From assembly GCA_003484865.1 (NCBI GenBank), contig DMZT01000486.1, positions 1-18,805 of the forward strand: a stretch of DNA of 18,805 nucleotides. Direction: 5' to 3'. Every line of letters starts with the position of its first letter. Position 1 is the first letter of the stretch. This DNA is from Stenotrophomonas sp. (GTDB lineage: Bacteria > Pseudomonadota > Gammaproteobacteria > Xanthomonadales > Xanthomonadaceae). The notes below the pieces were generated by a model that was not told the DNA's origin, did no database searches, and was given only the letters and a program-made list of their open reading frames with translations. A program made the position numbers and the translations under genes. Below, in pieces: positions 6,993-14,061 of the stretch.

Positions 6993-7808
6993 CTACGGCT
7001 GCTCGGTCATCACGCGCTCAATCCAATCCGCGTAGTGGCTCATCCGCACATTGCAGGTCACCTGACCATAGCGCCCGGGTCGAGCCGTCAGCACATTACC
7101 CTGCACGACCTTCCAGGCGCCCTGCCCGGCCAGCAGCCATTGGCCATCGCGCTCGATGAGCACCGGACCACCGCTGTCGCCGTTGCCCAGCACGCCCTCG
7201 AGGGGCAACGCTTCCGGCGGTTCGTCGAACACGTAGCAGAGCCAGCGGTCGTAGGCACTGGTGATCCGGTTGAACGCACGCCGGAGCTCGGTGCGATTGG
7301 GGCCGTTGGGAGAATGCCCGGTGGCGCCGATACCCGTTGCACCCTTTCCTAAAATCTTCGCGATCTGACCGGCCTCGTCGCTGTCGCCGTAAAGGGCCAC
7401 CGGCGCCACGTCGGTGACCGGCGCCTTCAACCGGATCAGCGCAACATCATCGCCCGAGGCGAGAAACACCACGATCAGCATCGCCTCGCCGCTGGCCATG
7501 GCCTGATCGATCAACGTCTGGGGCAGCGTCCTGTAGCCGGGATGGGTGATGACGCGCTCAACCTCCCGCGCAGTACCGTTGATCATCACCTGCTTGAGAT
7601 CGGCCTGCATCGGCAGCGTGTGCGCGGCAGTCAGCACCCACTGTGGTGCGATCAACGCGCCGTGGCCCTCGCCGGGCATGTCCACGAGGGCGGGAAACTC
7701 GGTGGCGCGAACGCGGTACGCGGCATCCTCCACATCGTGGCGAATGACGATGGCACTGGCGGGTAACGACACTGCAAGCAGCAGCGGAAGCAACGGGAAT
7801 CCTTTCAC
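6993..7808 (-). CDS. Secreted trypsin-like serine protease (S1 family)
   Basis: The 271-residue precursor has a signal peptide (KGFPLLPLLLAVSLPASA, cleavage near 19). The chymotrypsin-fold triad is complete: His63 in VLTAAHT, Asp121 in DDVALIRL, and Ser212 in GNGDSGGP. C191 and C252 may form the single disulfide. The product lacks a PDZ domain, so it is not DegP-like. Its N-terminus after the signal resembles secreted S1 proteases that need no long prodomain. The start codon is GTG (7806-7808), with AAGG about eight bases upstream; no better in-frame ATG exists. It likely acts in the periplasm or outside the cell. The substrate is unknown, and no inhibitor or chaperone gene is adjacent. Confidence 0.92.
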   Translation of the reverse strand: MKGFPLLPLLLAVSLPASAIVIRHDVEDAAYRVRATEFPALVDMPGEGHGALIAPQWVLTAAHTLPMQADLKQVMINGTAREVERVITHPGYRTLPQTLIDQAMASGEAMLIVVFLASGDDVALIRLKAPVTDVAPVALYGDSDEAGQIAKILGKGATGIGATGHSPNGPNRTELRRAFNRITSAYDRWLCYVFDEPPEALPLEGVLGNGDSGGPVLIERDGQWLLAGQGAWKVVQGNVLTARPGRYGQVTCNVRMSHYADWIERVMTEQP

Positions 7809-7877
7809 GTGTAATGCCTTGAGGTTGTGACTGGGCCAAGCGACGAACAGGTGGGCTGAAACGTCCGCGGTGCGTCG

Positions 7878-8363
7878 TTACGGCTCGCGCTCCCGCGCTT
7901 CCAGCGCGCTGGCGAACTTTGCCATCAAACGCACCAGCTCCGATACATCCTGCGCAGGCCAGGAGGCGAAGATCTCCCGGCCGATCCGCTCACGTGCGGC
8001 ATCCAACCGGTCCGTCATGTCCTTGCCCTTCGGCGCAATGGTCGCCTCACGGATGCGGCGGTCCTGAGGGTTACCGCGACGCGTGACCAGCTCCATCGCA
8101 GCCAGCTTGGCCACCTGACGGCTGATGGTCGTGTAATCCCGGCCCAGGCGATCGGCCAGCTCAACCACCCCGATCGGCCCTACCCGTTCGATCACCACCA
8201 GCAGCCGGAACAACGCCTGGTCCAGCGTCACGCCTGCCTCCTGGATCAGCCGTTCATCGTTGCGCGGGCGGTTCATCACACTGGCGAGGCTGACCATCGA
8301 GAGGTGAAGCGACCTCAACTCGGCCGAATTATGTGTATCTTGCACCTTCTTTTTCACCGGCAT
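7878..8363 (-). CDS. MarR-family transcriptional regulator, divergent from a flavin monooxygenase
   Basis: The 161-residue product has a winged-helix domain: LDQALFRLLVVIERVGPIGV, VELADRLGRDYTTISRQVAK (recognition helix about 66-86), and the wing residues LVTRRGNPQDRRIREATIAP ending in a DxR-type motif (DRR, 101-103). The ATG at 8363 is chosen because a strong TTGGAGGGG precedes it by a few bases; the same frame runs open far upstream but has no support there. It is divergent from the FAD monooxygenase with 48 bp between start codons and two mirrored operator-like sites. It most likely represses the monooxygenase and is relieved by a phenolic or related ligand, as is common for MarR proteins. 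No cysteine is present, so direct thiol redox sensing is unlikely. Confidence 0.92.
   Translation of the reverse strand: MPVKKKVQDTHNSAELRSLHLSMVSLASVMNRPRNDERLIQEAGVTLDQALFRLLVVIERVGPIGVVELADRLGRDYTTISRQVAKLAAMELVTRRGNPQDRRIREATIAPKGKDMTDRLDAARERIGREIFASWPAQDVSELVRLMAKFASALEAREREP
8330..8345 (+). promoter_or_regulatory. MarR operator-like site O1 (inside marR codons 6-11)
   Basis: TATGTGTA-N3-TGCAC occurs here and again, inverted, at 8382-8397. Its core GTGTATCTTGCAC is an imperfect palindrome of the form GTGyA-N3-TrCAC, typical of MarR dimer sites. It also overlaps a possible -35 (TTGCAC, 8340-8345) with a -10-like TAGCAT 17 bases on, which would serve the monooxygenase gene. Confidence 0.5.
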
Positions 8364-8381
8364 AGCATCCCCTCCAAGTAA

Positions 8382-8397
8382 GTGCATATTACACATA
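8382..8397 (-). promoter_or_regulatory. MarR operator-like site O2 (between the divergent starts)
   Basis: On the minus strand this is TATGTGTA-N3-TGCAC, the same pattern as site O1 in opposite orientation. The core is GTGCATATTACAC on the plus strand. It lies in the 48-bp gap between the marR and monooxygenase start codons and contains a TAATAT -10-like sequence on the marR strand, so binding would plausibly repress marR itself. Confidence 0.55.
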
Positions 8398-8411
8398 CCT
8401 GGAGCGATGCA

Positions 8412-9896
8412 ATGGGCAACATCCCTGACGTAGTGATCTGTGGCGCCGGCGCAGCCGGCCTCACCCTGGCCATCGAATTGGCCCGCCGTGGCGTGGCATT
8501 CCGCCTGGTGGAGCAGCGGGAACAGCCGTTCCACGGGTCGCGGGGCAAAGGTATCCAGCCGCGTAGCCAGGAAGTCTTCGAAGACATGGGCATCGTCGAT
8601 CAGCTGTTCGCGGCGGGCGGCCGCTACCCGGTCTCGCGCTCGCATCATGCTGATGGCACCCACACGGACGCCGTCGTCATCGAAGCGGCGCCGGCTTCCC
8701 CGGCCGAACCGTATCGACAGCCGCTGATGGTGCCGCAGTTCCTGACCGAGTCCGTGATGCGCGACCGCTTGGCGGAGCTGGGGCACCGGGTCGACTTCGG
8801 ACACGGAGTGATCGGCGTCGAGCAGGACGGCACCGGGGTGAGCGTCCGTCTTGCCACGCCAACGGGCGAGCAGACCGTGCGCACGCGCTATCTGATCGGC
8901 ACCGACGGCGGGCGCAGCTTCGTGCGCCAGGCGCTGGGTATCGTCTTCCCCGGCAAAACGCTGGGCGTGCGCGCGGTGGTGGCCGACATCGTGCTGCAAG
9001 GGCTGCCACGCGACGCCTGGCATACGTTCAACCAGGACGACATGGCGCAACGGATCTCTCTGTGTCCACTCATGGGAACACGCCTGTTCCAACTGCAGGC
9101 GCCGGTCCCGCTGGAGGGTGAGGTGGACCTCTCGGCCGACGGCCTCGGTGCCATGGTGCGTGCGCGGACCGGTCGCCATGATCTCACCGTTCTCGACGTG
9201 CAATGGGCCTCGGCCTACCAGATGAGCGCCCGGCTGGCAGAGCGTTACCGCGACGGCCGCGTCTTCCTGGCAGGCGATGCTGCCCATACGCATCCACCCA
9301 CCGGCGGCCAGGGCCTGAACACCAGCGTGCAGGATGCGTACAACCTTGGATGGAAACTGGCTGCAGTGCTGCAGGGTGCACCGGACGCGCTTCTCGGTAC
9401 GTACGAACAAGAGCGACGCCCCATTGCGGCCTCCATGCTTGGGCTTGCAACCACGCTGCTTGACCACGCACAACGCGGCGACAATCGACGTGGGCGCGAG
9501 GTCCAGCAGCTCGACCTCGGGTACGCCGACGCCTCGCTCTCGCTACCTGCCGAGCTCCGAAGTGGGCGTATCACGCCGGGTTGCCGCGCCCCTGACGCCC
9601 TTTTGCAGGGTGCGGGGGGTCAGCCAGTACGCCTGTTCGAGGTTTTTCGCGGGACCCATTGGACGTTGCTGGGTTACGAAACCCGCCGCGCCGCCGCACC
9701 TGCGCGGAAGGGTCTGCGCATGCATGTCATCGGCCAGGGCGGCGATCTGCGTGATGCGGCCGGACACTTCGCCGAGGCCTACGGTCTGGAGCCGGGTGAG
9801 TGGCTGCTGATCCGGCCGGATGGCTACGTGGCTGCTGTCGTTGTTGAGGCAGACATCAACGTGCTTGAAGCACACTTCGAACGGCATGCACCGTGA
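8412..9896 (+). CDS. FAD-dependent aromatic-type monooxygenase (PheA/TfdB/MhpA class)
   Basis: The 494-residue cytosolic flavoprotein has the Rossmann GAGAAG (11-16), the DG motif in YLIGTDGGRSF (160-170) that contacts both FAD and NADPH, and the GD motif GRVFLAGDAAHTHPPTGGQG (282-301). The C-terminal ~130 residues resemble the thioredoxin-like dimerisation domain of phenol-hydroxylase-class enzymes. Such enzymes use NAD(P)H and O2 to hydroxylate phenolic rings, or drugs such as tetracyclines or rifamycins; the substrate cannot be told from sequence. I chose the ATG at 8412 over an in-frame ATG at 8382 because GGAG is placed seven bases before it and the Rossmann fold begins right after. MarR-type regulation suggests induction by an aromatic compound. 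Confidence 0.92.
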   Translation: MGNIPDVVICGAGAAGLTLAIELARRGVAFRLVEQREQPFHGSRGKGIQPRSQEVFEDMGIVDQLFAAGGRYPVSRSHHADGTHTDAVVIEAAPASPAEPYRQPLMVPQFLTESVMRDRLAELGHRVDFGHGVIGVEQDGTGVSVRLATPTGEQTVRTRYLIGTDGGRSFVRQALGIVFPGKTLGVRAVVADIVLQGLPRDAWHTFNQDDMAQRISLCPLMGTRLFQLQAPVPLEGEVDLSADGLGAMVRARTGRHDLTVLDVQWASAYQMSARLAERYRDGRVFLAGDAAHTHPPTGGQGLNTSVQDAYNLGWKLAAVLQGAPDALLGTYEQERRPIAASMLGLATTLLDHAQRGDNRRGREVQQLDLGYADASLSLPAELRSGRITPGCRAPDALLQGAGGQPVRLFEVFRGTHWTLLGYETRRAAAPARKGLRMHVIGQGGDLRDAAGHFAEAYGLEPGEWLLIRPDGYVAAVVVEADINVLEAHFERHAP

Positions 9897-9909
9897 TGCG
9901 ATGCGCTCC

Positions 9910-10590
9910 TCACTTGCCGGCAGGGCCAGCCCGGGTTCCCTCGTCGCCCTGCGTCGCCGCACGGCGCTTCGCGAACTCCGGGAAGGTCTCCGCTATCGAC
10001 GCTTTGTCCGGCAGGACGTAGAACACCCCGCCCCGCTCGAACGTCGCCTGGATGACCTTCTCGTAGAACCCTGGCGACACATTGATGCAGCCATGGGTAA
10101 CGCGGTTGTCGTCCGGCGAGGGAGATGCCAGACGTTCCACGCGCCTTTCGGCCGGGACGCCCATCGCCGTCGGATGGATGGAGACGGCGGACTCGTAATC
10201 CACCCACAGCACGCGACCGGCATCGATCGACGGGCCGTACCCGCCCACGAAGCGACCTGCAGGCGTCGTACGGTCCCGACCCGGAATCTCGCGAAGCGCA
10301 AGACCGGCAATACCGGGGGCCGTATGGTCACCGGTGGCCGAGCCGAACAGCCCGGACGCCGCGCCGCGAAGCCGGCCCTCGCCATCGAAGACCAGCACCT
10401 GGGCAGCGGCCTTGTCCATGATGGCGAACGGATAGCCCTGGCTGTCCTTGGTGGCAACCACCCAGCCCGCGAGTTCGATCACGGTGTTGGATACTTCCTG
10501 GCCTGGCGGGAGTTCATCGACAGCGGCTGTCGGCTGCGCAGCCGCATCCTCGGCGTTTGCCACGCCGATGCTTGCCAGCGCCAGCGCCAT
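9910..10590 (-). CDS. Secreted L,D-transpeptidase (YkuD/ErfK family)
   Basis: From the first in-frame ATG the product is 226 residues. The catalytic signature is intact: first His in SIHP (139), then THGCINVSPGFY (165-176) with Cys168 as nucleophile, plus the family's TTPAGRF (108-114). Known members act in the periplasm, forming 3-3 peptidoglycan cross-links or attaching lipoproteins to peptidoglycan. The ATG start yields a short N-terminus lacking the basic residues of a signal peptide. In the same frame, extending upstream to an ATC at 10641-10639, the sequence MRTHSYPVVLALRGALTMAL followed by ALASIGVANA would be a full Sec signal, and AAGGAAG lies six bases before that ATC. A conserved hairpin separates it from the Lpp-like gene on the same strand. 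Confidence 0.88.
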   Translation of the reverse strand: MALALASIGVANAEDAAAQPTAAVDELPPGQEVSNTVIELAGWVVATKDSQGYPFAIMDKAAAQVLVFDGEGRLRGAASGLFGSATGDHTAPGIAGLALREIPGRDRTTPAGRFVGGYGPSIDAGRVLWVDYESAVSIHPTAMGVPAERRVERLASPSPDDNRVTHGCINVSPGFYEKVIQATFERGGVFYVLPDKASIAETFPEFAKRRAATQGDEGTRAGPAGK

Positions 10591-10674
10591 GGTCAGTGCG
10601 CCGCGAAGGGCCAGGACTACGGGGTAAGAGTGCGTACGGATGGGACACTTCCTTGCAATGACGATTGCACGATC

Positions 10675-10714
10675 ATCGACAACGGGTGGCCTGCGTAGGC
10701 CACCCGTTGTCGAT
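10675..10714. terminator. Perfect 18-bp stem hairpin between the lipoprotein and L,D-transpeptidase genes
   Basis: Arms 10675-10692 and 10697-10714 are exact complements (ATCGACAACGGGTGGCCT and its reverse complement) with a GCGT tetraloop. It lies 33 bases past the lipoprotein stop and about 20 bases before the AAGGAAG of the L,D-transpeptidase. Neither side has a T-tract, so it is not a textbook intrinsic terminator. It may terminate or attenuate read-through, stabilise lipoprotein mRNA, or be a solitary REP-like element. Confidence 0.6.
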
Positions 10715-10746
10715 TCAAACGTTGCTCACACACGGAGCACGAGCGA

Positions 10747-11016
10747 TCAACCGCGTGGCTTGCGGCGGGGCGCCTGTTCGAGCTGCTGCACACGGCCTTC
10801 GATCTGATCCAGACGCTGGTTGGCCTGCTGCGCGGATTGATTGGCCGATTCGGCGCTCTGGGCCGCGCCCTGCACCTTCGTGTCGAGTTGATCAAGGCGT
10901 GAGTTGATCGTTGCGAACTCGTCCTTGTACGTGGCGCAGGAACTGAGGCCTACGGTAGCGATGATTGCCACAGCCAGCGTACGCGCCGTCGTCATTTGTT
11001 TTGTGGTCAGAAACAT
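10747..11016 (-). CDS. Lpp/OprI-like alanine-zipper outer-membrane lipoprotein
   Basis: The 89-residue precursor has a signal peptide with the lipobox LSSC (24-27), giving a lipidated Cys27. The mature part is a predicted three-stranded coiled coil with alanine-zipper spacing (A51, A55, A58, A62, A65) flanked by Asp/Leu/Val heptads (LDQLDTKV, RLDQIEGRVQQLE). This resembles Braun lipoprotein and OprI. The C-terminus RRKPRG ends with Gly and not the terminal Lys that Lpp uses for attachment to peptidoglycan, so covalent linkage is uncertain. AAAGGAGG seven bases upstream confirms the ATG at 11016. The L,D-transpeptidase gene lies downstream on the same strand. Confidence 0.88.
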   Translation of the reverse strand: MFLTTKQMTTARTLAVAIIATVGLSSCATYKDEFATINSRLDQLDTKVQGAAQSAESANQSAQQANQRLDQIEGRVQQLEQAPRRKPRG

Positions 11017-11046
11017 TGCAGTGCCTCCTTTGTCTGGGGTGTTCGG

Positions 11047-11052
11047 ACTATA
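11047..11052 (-). promoter_or_regulatory. -10 box of the lipoprotein gene
   Basis: On the minus strand this is TATAGT (five of six to TATAAT), about 30 bases upstream of the ATG and consistent with a start near 11040. No clear -35 is visible. The rest of the 11017-11329 stretch holds nothing else I can support. Confidence 0.45.
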
Positions 11053-11329
11053 GCGGCCTTTTCACCAGCGCCATGACCGGCATTCAGTTGAAGCTGGGAG
11101 ACGTAGAGGGAGCGTGATGACGGGCTGCCACCGGCGTGGTACAAGACGCAGCATCCGATTTTCAGGCCCGGTCAGGCGAACCAAGCGGTGAGCCAGCTAG
11201 AGGCGACGTGCACGCTTTTCCATCGCTAGCGCACGAGGCGCGCGCACGACGACATGAGGCGACCGGGCGAGTGGCAGGACACGCGTTGCGCGCCACGTAC
11301 TGCGCGTTGCGGATCTGGGCCAGCACGCG

Positions 11330-11911
11330 TCAGCCGTTGGGCACACCACCCAACCGCGCCAGCACGTCTTCCCGGCACACATCCAGAATCTCGTCCGCCA
11401 GCGGCGAGTCGTCCGGGCAGGACCTGGACAACACCATCGCGCCGACCGCCTGGGCCATCAACGCGATGCGCCGAGCACGCGCCTGTTCCGACGTGGGGCC
11501 GTCGGCCTGCCCTTCCGCGTAGGGAGAGACGGCCAGCTGCGCCTCGATACCTGCAGCGAAGGCCGCCTTGACCGGATCCGGCTGACGCGCCGCGTCGGTG
11601 CACAGCGCCGACATGGTGCAGCCCTGGCCTGGCGCGTCACGATGCTGCCGGGACAGGTAGTAGCGCATGAAGCTCGCCAGGTCCATGTCGGCGGCGGCAT
11701 CGGCCGATTTCGCCAGGCCGCAACTTGCTGCCTCCGCCATCAGGTCGGCCTTGGAGCCGAAGTGCTTGTAGAAGCCGCCATGGGTAAAGCCGGCGGCCGC
11801 CATGAGGTCTGCCACGCCCACACCGTCGTAGCCCCGCTCCCTGAAAAGCGTGGAAGCGGTGTCGACGATGTGCGCCCGGTTGGCCTGCGCCTGTGCCTTG
11901 GTGACCTTCAT
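11330..11911 (-). CDS. TetR/AcrR-family regulator, divergent from the old yellow enzyme cassette
   Basis: The 193-residue protein has a canonical TetR HTH: NRAHIVDTASTLFRERGYDG and VGVADLMAAAGFTHGGFYKH FGSKADLM (about 11-58), with the FTHGGFYKHF recognition helix. The ligand domain has five cysteines (C64, C98, C104, C165, C179). C98 sits in GCTMSAL, where many relatives have the conserved GCPxAAL. With an OYE-type reductase as divergent neighbour it resembles NemR/NemA-type circuits, in which cysteine modification by electrophiles releases the repressor. That parallel is inference. GTCAAGAGAC is the nearest ribosome-binding-like sequence, eight bases before the ATG. Confidence 0.92.
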   Translation of the reverse strand: MKVTKAQAQANRAHIVDTASTLFRERGYDGVGVADLMAAAGFTHGGFYKHFGSKADLMAEAASCGLAKSADAAADMDLASFMRYYLSRQHRDAPGQGCTMSALCTDAARQPDPVKAAFAAGIEAQLAVSPYAEGQADGPTSEQARARRIALMAQAVGAMVLSRSCPDDSPLADEILDVCREDVLARLGGVPNG

Positions 11912-11965
11912 GACGGGTGGTCTCTTGACGTTCTGCCTCGATAGACGCGCACTTTATCACGTATA

Positions 11966-11981
11966 GATGATCACCATCATC
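11966..11981. promoter_or_regulatory. Candidate operator palindrome of the divergent TetR
   Basis: GATGAT-CACC-ATCATC is a perfect 6-bp inverted repeat with a 4-bp centre, located between the TetR start and the -35 of the OYE gene. Its size is suitable for a TetR dimer, but the arms are short and AT-simple, so this is moderate to weak. Confidence 0.4.
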
Positions 11982-11987
11982 AAACCA

Positions 11988-12016
11988 TTGACATCTAAGA
12001 TTACGGTCATCATCAT
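11988..12016 (+). promoter_or_regulatory. Sigma70 promoter of the OYE-SDR-hydrolase-MDR cassette
   Basis: A perfect TTGACA (11988-11993) is followed by a 17-base spacer and CATCAT (12011-12016, four of six). A start near 12023 gives a leader of about 67 bases to the ATG at 12090. The candidate operator palindrome lies just upstream of the -35. Confidence 0.6.
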
Positions 12017-12089
12017 TGCGTCACTTCCAGGCGACCCCACTGCCGGCCCGCCCGCGCCACCCCTCACCGCTCACGACCCCGCACCCACC

Positions 12090-13187
12090 ATGACGACCTC
12101 GACGCTCTTCCAGCCCTACCCCCTTGGCCCGCTGACCCTGGCCAACCGCATCGTGATGGCACCGTTGACGCGCAACCGCGCCGGGGCCGGTCTTGTGCCC
12201 GGTCCGTTCGCCGCCACCTACTACGCCCAGCGCGCTTCGGCCGGCCTGATCATCACCGAGGCCACCCAGATCTCGGCGCAGGCCCAGGGTTACCAGGACA
12301 CGCCGGGGCTTTACACGCAGGATCAGATCGATGGCTGGCGCAAGGTCACCGATGCCGTGCACGCGCGCGGCGGGCGCATCTTCGTGCAGCTGTGGCACGT
12401 GGGCCGGATCTCCCACGTGGATCTGCAGCCCGGCAACGCCGCGCCCGTGTCCGCCTCGGCCATCCGGGCGCACACCAAGACCTTCGTCCACAACGGCTTT
12501 GTCGATGTGTCCGAGCCGCGTGCACTGGAGATCGACGAACTGCCGGCCATCGTCAACGACTTCCGTCAGGCCGCCGCCAATGCGATCGCCGCCGGGTTCG
12601 ATGGTGTCGAAATCCACGGTGCCAACGGCTACCTGCTCGAGCAGTTCATCAAGGACGGCGCCAACCAGCGCACCGATGCCTACGGCGGCTCGATCGAAAA
12701 CCGTGCACGCCTGCTGCTGGAGGTCACTGCGGCCGTAGCCGCTGAGATCGGCGCCGATCGCACCGGCGTGCGCCTCTCGCCGGTCTCGCCGGCCAACGCC
12801 ATCGCGACCATCAGCGATCCGCAGCCGCAGTACGACTACATCGTCGATCAGCTCAGCGCGCTGGGCGTCGTCTACCTGCATGTGGTCGAAGGCGCGACGG
12901 GCGGCCCGCGCGATGTCGCCCCGTTCGACTTCGACAGCCTGCGCCGCCGTTTCACCGGCACCTACCTGGCCAACAACGGCTATGACCTGGAGCTGGCCAA
13001 CGCGCATCTCGCCGGTGGCAAGGCCGACCTGTTCGCCTTTGGCCGTGCCTTCATCAGCAATCCGGATCTGGTCGAACGCCTGGAAACCGGCGCGCCCTTG
13101 AACGCCCTTAACCCGGCCACGTTGTATGGCGGCGGCGCGGAAGGCTACACCGACTACCCCGCCCTGACCGACACGTTCGCGCAGTAA
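12090..13187 (+). CDS. Old yellow enzyme-family alkene/N-ethylmaleimide reductase
   Basis: The 365-residue FMN enzyme matches the NemA length. It shows IVMAPLTRNR (21-30, with the flavin-contacting Thr), the VQLWHVGR segment (99-106), HGANGYLLEQF (176-186) with substrate-binding His176/Asn179 and Tyr181, the SIENRARLLLEV helix, and the FMN-phosphate segment FAFGRAFISNPDL. Known relatives use NADPH to reduce activated alkenes, maleimides, nitrate esters and quinones. The ATG at 12090 is chosen because homology begins there; an in-frame ATG at 11967 lies in the promoter. The upstream region shows no clear Shine-Dalgarno. It is the first gene of a four-gene cassette divergent from TetR. Confidence 0.94.
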   Translation: MTTSTLFQPYPLGPLTLANRIVMAPLTRNRAGAGLVPGPFAATYYAQRASAGLIITEATQISAQAQGYQDTPGLYTQDQIDGWRKVTDAVHARGGRIFVQLWHVGRISHVDLQPGNAAPVSASAIRAHTKTFVHNGFVDVSEPRALEIDELPAIVNDFRQAAANAIAAGFDGVEIHGANGYLLEQFIKDGANQRTDAYGGSIENRARLLLEVTAAVAAEIGADRTGVRLSPVSPANAIATISDPQPQYDYIVDQLSALGVVYLHVVEGATGGPRDVAPFDFDSLRRRFTGTYLANNGYDLELANAHLAGGKADLFAFGRAFISNPDLVERLETGAPLNALNPATLYGGGAEGYTDYPALTDTFAQ

Positions 13188-13246
13188 CCCCGTCGCCATC
13201 GCCGCGCTGCATCCCCGTTCCCCCATTACATGTCAAGAGACACACC

Positions 13247-14035
13247 ATGAGCCTGCTTCCTGCTGTCCTCATCACCGGCGCCTCCAGCGGCATCGGCACC
13301 GTTTACGCCGAACGATTTGCTCGCCGCGGCCACGATCTGGTACTGGTCGCGCGCGACACGGCGCGGCTGGACGCACTGGCCGTGCGCCTGCGCCACGACA
13401 CCGGCGTTGCCATCGATGTACTTCCGGCCGACCTCACCCTGCGCAGCGACCTGGCCACCGTTGAAGCCCGCCTCCGCGAGGATGCGCGCATCGGCATCCT
13501 GATCAACAACGCCGGCATCGCCCAATCCGGTGGCTTCACCGAGCAGTCGGCCGACAGCATCGAACAACTGATCACGCTGAACACCCTCGCCCTGACCCGC
13601 TTGGCCGCTGCGGTTGCACCGCGACTGGCCAACGCCGGCGAAGGCGCGATCATCAACATCGGCTCGGTGGTTGGGCTGGCGCCGGAGTTCGGCATGTCCG
13701 TCTACGGTGCGACCAAAGCCTTCGTGCTGTTCCTGTCGCAGGGGCTCAGCCTGGAGCTGTCGCCCAAGGGCGTCTATGTGCAGGCCGTGCTGCCCGCGGC
13801 GACACGTACCGAGATCTGGGAGCGGGCCGGTATCGACATCAACACGTTGCCGGAGGTGATGGATGTCGGCGAGCTGGTTGATGCGGCGCTGGTCGGCTTT
13901 GATCGCCGCGAGACCGTCACGATTCCACCGCTGCATGTGGCCGAACGCTGGGACACGCTGGACGCATCGCGTCAGGGCCTGCTCTCGGACATCCGGCAGG
14001 CGCAGGCGGCGGAACGCTATCGCCCCACCGAGTGA
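13247..14035 (+). CDS. Short-chain dehydrogenase/reductase (classical SDR)
   Basis: The 262-residue NAD(P)H-dependent enzyme carries the Rossmann TGASSGIG (10-17), NNAG (87-90), Asn112, Ser140 and the catalytic YGATK (Tyr153, Lys157). VLVARDTARLD suggests NADP preference (Arg36 at the cofactor site), as in the DltE/YciK-like SDR group. It is second in the OYE cassette, with 59 bp after the OYE stop, and shares the leader AGAGACACACC with the fourth gene. Probably reduces carbonyls formed or present alongside OYE substrates; the substrate is unknown. The basic and acidic C-terminal tail is not diagnostic. Confidence 0.93.
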   Translation: MSLLPAVLITGASSGIGTVYAERFARRGHDLVLVARDTARLDALAVRLRHDTGVAIDVLPADLTLRSDLATVEARLREDARIGILINNAGIAQSGGFTEQSADSIEQLITLNTLALTRLAAAVAPRLANAGEGAIINIGSVVGLAPEFGMSVYGATKAFVLFLSQGLSLELSPKGVYVQAVLPAATRTEIWERAGIDINTLPEVMDVGELVDAALVGFDRRETVTIPPLHVAERWDTLDASRQGLLSDIRQAQAAERYRPTE

Positions 14036-14061
14036 AGCCCTGACCCCACAGGTACGCGACC

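Noticed and set aside
8364..9473. Upstream extension of the marR frame to 531 codons
   Set aside because: The extension overlaps the flavin monooxygenase on the opposite strand, and a strong ribosome-binding site precedes the ATG at 8363.
11017..11329. Possible short genes in the gap between the lipoprotein and the TetR gene
   Set aside because: Open frames on both strands have shadow-like composition and no motif; only the TATAGT -10 box near the lipoprotein is supportable.
11967..12089. Earlier in-frame ATG of the OYE gene at 11967
   Set aside because: It lies inside the regulatory region (operator palindrome and -35), and the added residues have no OYE homology.
12021..13226. A 401-codon open frame opposite the OYE gene
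   Set aside because: Antisense shadow; no family resemblance, while the OYE strand has all catalytic motifs.
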